This document shows positions 62,126 through 64,000 of a DNA stretch of 64,000 nt, piece by piece (the stretch's first letter is position 1; each line of letters opens with the position of its first letter). The position numbers and the translations under genes were made by a program. The notes below the pieces were generated by a model. The model was not told the DNA's origin, made no database searches, and was given only the letters and a program-made list of their open reading frames with translations. This stretch comes from Insolitispirillum peregrinum (GTDB lineage: Bacteria > Pseudomonadota > Alphaproteobacteria > Rhodospirillales > Rhodospirillaceae), in the NCBI RefSeq assembly GCF_042665255.1, contig NZ_JBHTCD010000010.1. One strand, given 5' to 3'.

Positions 62126-62890
62126 ATGGGCAATGTTCGTCTGATCGCCCGTCTCGACGTTAAAGGTCCGAACCTGATCAAGGGCATTCATCTTGAAGGC
62201 TTGCGAAAGGTCGGCAATCCACACGAGTATGCCCAGCGGTATTATCAGGCGGGCGTCGACGAACTGCTGTACATGGATATCGTTGCCAGCCTGTATGGCC
62301 GTAACGGGCTGTGTGATCTGGTGCAAAAAGCCGCCGAAAACATCTTTATCCCGATCACCGTTGGCGGCGGCATCCGTTCCATTGTTGATATTGAACAGAT
62401 GCTCCGCTGCGGAGCGGACAAGGTGGCCATCAATACCGCCGCCATTCACCGCCCGGCCCTGATCAGCGATGCCGCCCGCAGGTTCGGGTCGCAATGCGTG
62501 GTCTTGTCGATCGAGGCCAAGCGAACCCGGTCAGGGACAGGCTGGCTGGCCTTTACCGACAACGGGCGCGAACATACCGGACGGGATGTCGTTGACTGGG
62601 CCAGAGAAGCGACCGAGCTGGGAGCTGGTGAAATCCTGCTGACTTCCATTGATCGCGAAGGAACCCGTAAAGGCTTTGACCTTGATCTGGTGCGCACCGT
62701 ATCCGACGTGGTAAATGTCCCGGTGATCACCAGCGGCGGGATGGGGGCTCCGGATCACCTGATTGACGTGGTCAAGACCGGTCGGGCCGATGCCGTTGCC
62801 ATGGCAGACATCCTGCATTATGGGCGAATGCCCTATGAACAGATTCGGGCAGCAGCCCTGACCGCCGGCATACCGGTGAGAACCAAATGA
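62126..62890 (+). CDS. hisF2: HisF-like glutamine amidotransferase partner
   Basis: 254 residues, a HisF-type barrel. Residue 11 keeps the catalytic Asp (ARLDVKG), but residue 130 is Glu (SIEAKR), whereas histidine-pathway HisF has Asp130. So it probably passes ammonia to the amidotransferase rather than making imidazole glycerol phosphate. VGGGI, ADKVAINTAA and GEILLTSIDREGT are kept. It starts 6 bp after the amidotransferase and overlaps hisH2 by 4 bp. Confidence 0.88.
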   Translation: MGNVRLIARLDVKGPNLIKGIHLEGLRKVGNPHEYAQRYYQAGVDELLYMDIVASLYGRNGLCDLVQKAAENIFIPITVGGGIRSIVDIEQMLRCGADKVAINTAAIHRPALISDAARRFGSQCVVLSIEAKRTRSGTGWLAFTDNGREHTGRDVVDWAREATELGAGEILLTSIDREGTRKGFDLDLVRTVSDVVNVPVITSGGMGAPDHLIDVVKTGRADAVAMADILHYGRMPYEQIRAAALTAGIPVRTK

Positions 62891-63534
62891 AGCGCGTTGT
62901 TCTGGTTGATTACGGTGTTGGTAACCTGCTGAGCGTTGCCCGCGCCCTGAGTGCCTGTGACGGCGAGGTGACCATTTCCGGTGATCCGGCGATCATTGCT
63001 GCCGCCGACCGGCTGGTTCTGCCCGGGGTCGGTGCCTATGGCGATTGCATGGCCGAACTGGGCCACCGCGGCCTGACCGAGAGAGTCAAATCCTATGCCG
63101 ACACCGGTCGTCCGCTGCTGGGCATTTGCGTCGGCATGCAGATCCTGTTTGAAGGCACAGAGGAATTCGGCTTTCACGCAGGACTGGGCCTCCTCCCTGG
63201 ACAGGTACGCGCCATTCCGGCCACTACCGGCGACGGCCAACCGCACAAAATCCCGCATATTGGCTGGACGACCATCACCCCACCGGCAGGGCAGAATGTC
63301 GATTCATGGCAGGGCACCATCCTGATGAATGTCGAACCGGGGAGCACCTGTTACTTCGTACATTCGTTCACTGCACAGCCGACCATCCCCGCCCACCGGC
63401 TGGCAGATGCCGACTATCACGGACGAACGATCTCGGCGGCAGTCCACCATGACAACCTGTCAGGTACGCAGTTCCACCCGGAAAAAAGTGGACAGGTCGG
63501 TTTGTCAATCCTGAGCGCTTTCCTCAGCCTGTAA
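62887..63534 (+). CDS. hisH2: HisH-like glutaminase subunit
   Basis: 215 residues, class I glutamine amidotransferase. Nucleophile C81 in LLGICVGMQ, H197 and E199 in QFHPEKSG. It makes ammonia from glutamine for the HisF-like partner and thence for the sugar amidotransferase. The ATGA overlap with hisF2 implies coupling. A half REP and a full REP follow its stop at once. Confidence 0.9.
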   Translation: MKRVVLVDYGVGNLLSVARALSACDGEVTISGDPAIIAAADRLVLPGVGAYGDCMAELGHRGLTERVKSYADTGRPLLGICVGMQILFEGTEEFGFHAGLGLLPGQVRAIPATTGDGQPHKIPHIGWTTITPPAGQNVDSWQGTILMNVEPGSTCYFVHSFTAQPTIPAHRLADADYHGRTISAAVHHDNLSGTQFHPEKSGQVGLSILSAFLSL

Positions 63535-63549
63535 GCACAATGCTCTGGG

Positions 63550-63592
63550 GCATTGTGCGAAAAGTGGGAACCGGTTTTCGCAAAAACAATGC
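63550..63592. repeat. REP palindrome, copy 6
   Basis: Same orientation as copy 3. It is preceded by a half copy (AAGCACAATGCT) at the hisH2 stop. Confidence 0.85.
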
Positions 63593-63646
63593 GACAGAAC
63601 AAAAGGTTGGATCAGCGTGCCTGCGGTCAGATCACAGTACACGACA
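63593..63646. repeat. REP-linked spacer module, copy at 63.6 kb
   Basis: Starts GACAGAACAAAAGGTTGGAT and ends GTACACGACA, nearly the same as 45645-45697. Confidence 0.75.
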
Positions 63647-63734
63647 GTTTGGCAAGAAAGTGCAGGCTACCGCCTGAACTGCTCGGGGCCTGAGGCCCCA
63701 GCGAGGTGTGGAGCAGCGCTCCACGTCCTTGTTC
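63641..63734. repeat. Multi-hairpin element copy 6 (short form)
   Basis: ACGACAGTTT, GCAGGCTACCGCCTG, GGGGCCTGAGGCCCC fused directly to AGCGAGGT and TGGAGC-AGC-GCTCCA. The CCCCAT...ATGGGG middle and one GC hairpin are missing, as if lost by recombination between the two GGCCCC hairpins. Confidence 0.8.
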
Positions 63735-63855
63735 CCCAACTGTCGTGTATTGTGGTGTAATACCAATGGCCGAAACGACTAACCCTCGTTAACGAGCTTG
63801 CGCTCGGGGGCTCTGCGTGATTCGCTCTATCTTGTAGCGTTTCACGGAGGGGACT

Positions 63856-64000
63856 ATGCCGCCAGCAGTGACTGTGACGCGGACGGAGTATACAGCAGCC
63901 GATCTTCGGCGCGAGGCAGGGCGGTCGCGGGATGGGAAGGCTGCGCGGCGGATGCTGGCAATCGCCCTTGTTCTCGAAGGTGCCTCCCGGGACGATGCGG
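63856..64000 (+). mobile_element. IS630-family transposase gene, 5' end only
   Basis: An open frame from the ATG at 63856 after GGAGGGG gives MPPAVTVTRTEYTAADLRRE, then SRDGKAARRMLAIALVLEGA, the helix-turn-helix start typical of IS630-type transposases. It runs off the window. The left terminal inverted repeat should lie between about 63760 and 63850 but cannot be fixed without the right end. Confidence 0.75.

Noticed and set aside
62126..63534. hisF and hisH as part of the histidine operon
   Set aside because: They follow a sugar amidotransferase, no other his genes are near, and HisF has Glu at position 130.

Overview
The window is a stretch of GC-rich chromosome that looks like an alphaproteobacterium of the Rhodospirillales, a PHB-storing spirillum (the exact genus is an inference). 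The evidence is the split F1 operon atpHAGDC, the PhaR/PhaC/PhaA/PhaB storage genes, DUF484-xerC, DUF2336, a Rhodospirillales-type porin, and REP palindromes of the alphaproteobacterial type.

Layout: 1-559 holds the 5' part of rnd on the minus strand. 630-1370 holds three tandem, self-contained tRNA-Leu(CAG) units. 1.5-6.3 kb has an NDUFA9-like dehydrogenase, two adjacent dapB genes, an adenylate/guanylate cyclase and nth. 6.5-12.9 kb has a ferritin-like diiron protein and the minus-strand operon atpHAGDC. 13-18 kb has priA, a transaldolase/FSA-type aldolase, DUF484, xerC and a candidate small RNA. 18.4-23.3 kb has a porin, cobB, a low-molecular-weight phosphatase, a methyltransferase, an EamA transporter and an XRE regulator. 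23.8-28.9 kb is the PHB region (phaR, a coiled-coil protein overlapping phaC, phaA, phaB). 29-38.5 kb has leuA, an AraC regulator, a cNMP-binding protein, queA-tgt, a histidine kinase, dapE and dapD. 38.8-49.5 kb has a PAS-GAF-GGDEF protein, DUF2336, an SH3 protein, a small membrane protein, a CinA-N/MoaB protein, a hemerythrin-receiver fusion, a GNAT-Nudix fusion, argJ and a parvulin. 49.7-54.9 kb has an MBOAT/SGNH O-acetylation pair and secA. 54.95-63.5 kb is a nine-gene run for a nonulosonic acid. The window ends inside an IS630-type transposase gene.

How the genes work together: dapB, dapD and dapE serve the succinylase route to diaminopimelate and lysine. PhaA and PhaB make 3-hydroxybutyryl-CoA, which PhaC polymerises under PhaR control. 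legB-legC-legG-legI-legH-legF should make CMP-legionaminic acid. The following PseA/WbpG-type amidotransferase with private HisF and HisH copies should convert an N-acetyl group to acetamidino, giving an acetamidino-legionaminic acid, probably for flagellin or surface glycans.

The most unusual non-coding content is a family of modular multi-hairpin intergenic elements (six copies), often joined to a 43-bp REP palindrome (six full copies). They sit mainly at gene 3' ends. Hairpin arms differ between copies while base pairing is kept. Other points of note are a 248-nt two-frame overlap between a coiled-coil gene and phaC, a HisF paralogue with Glu at catalytic position 130, and a dapB pair whose 3' halves are far more alike than their 5' halves.
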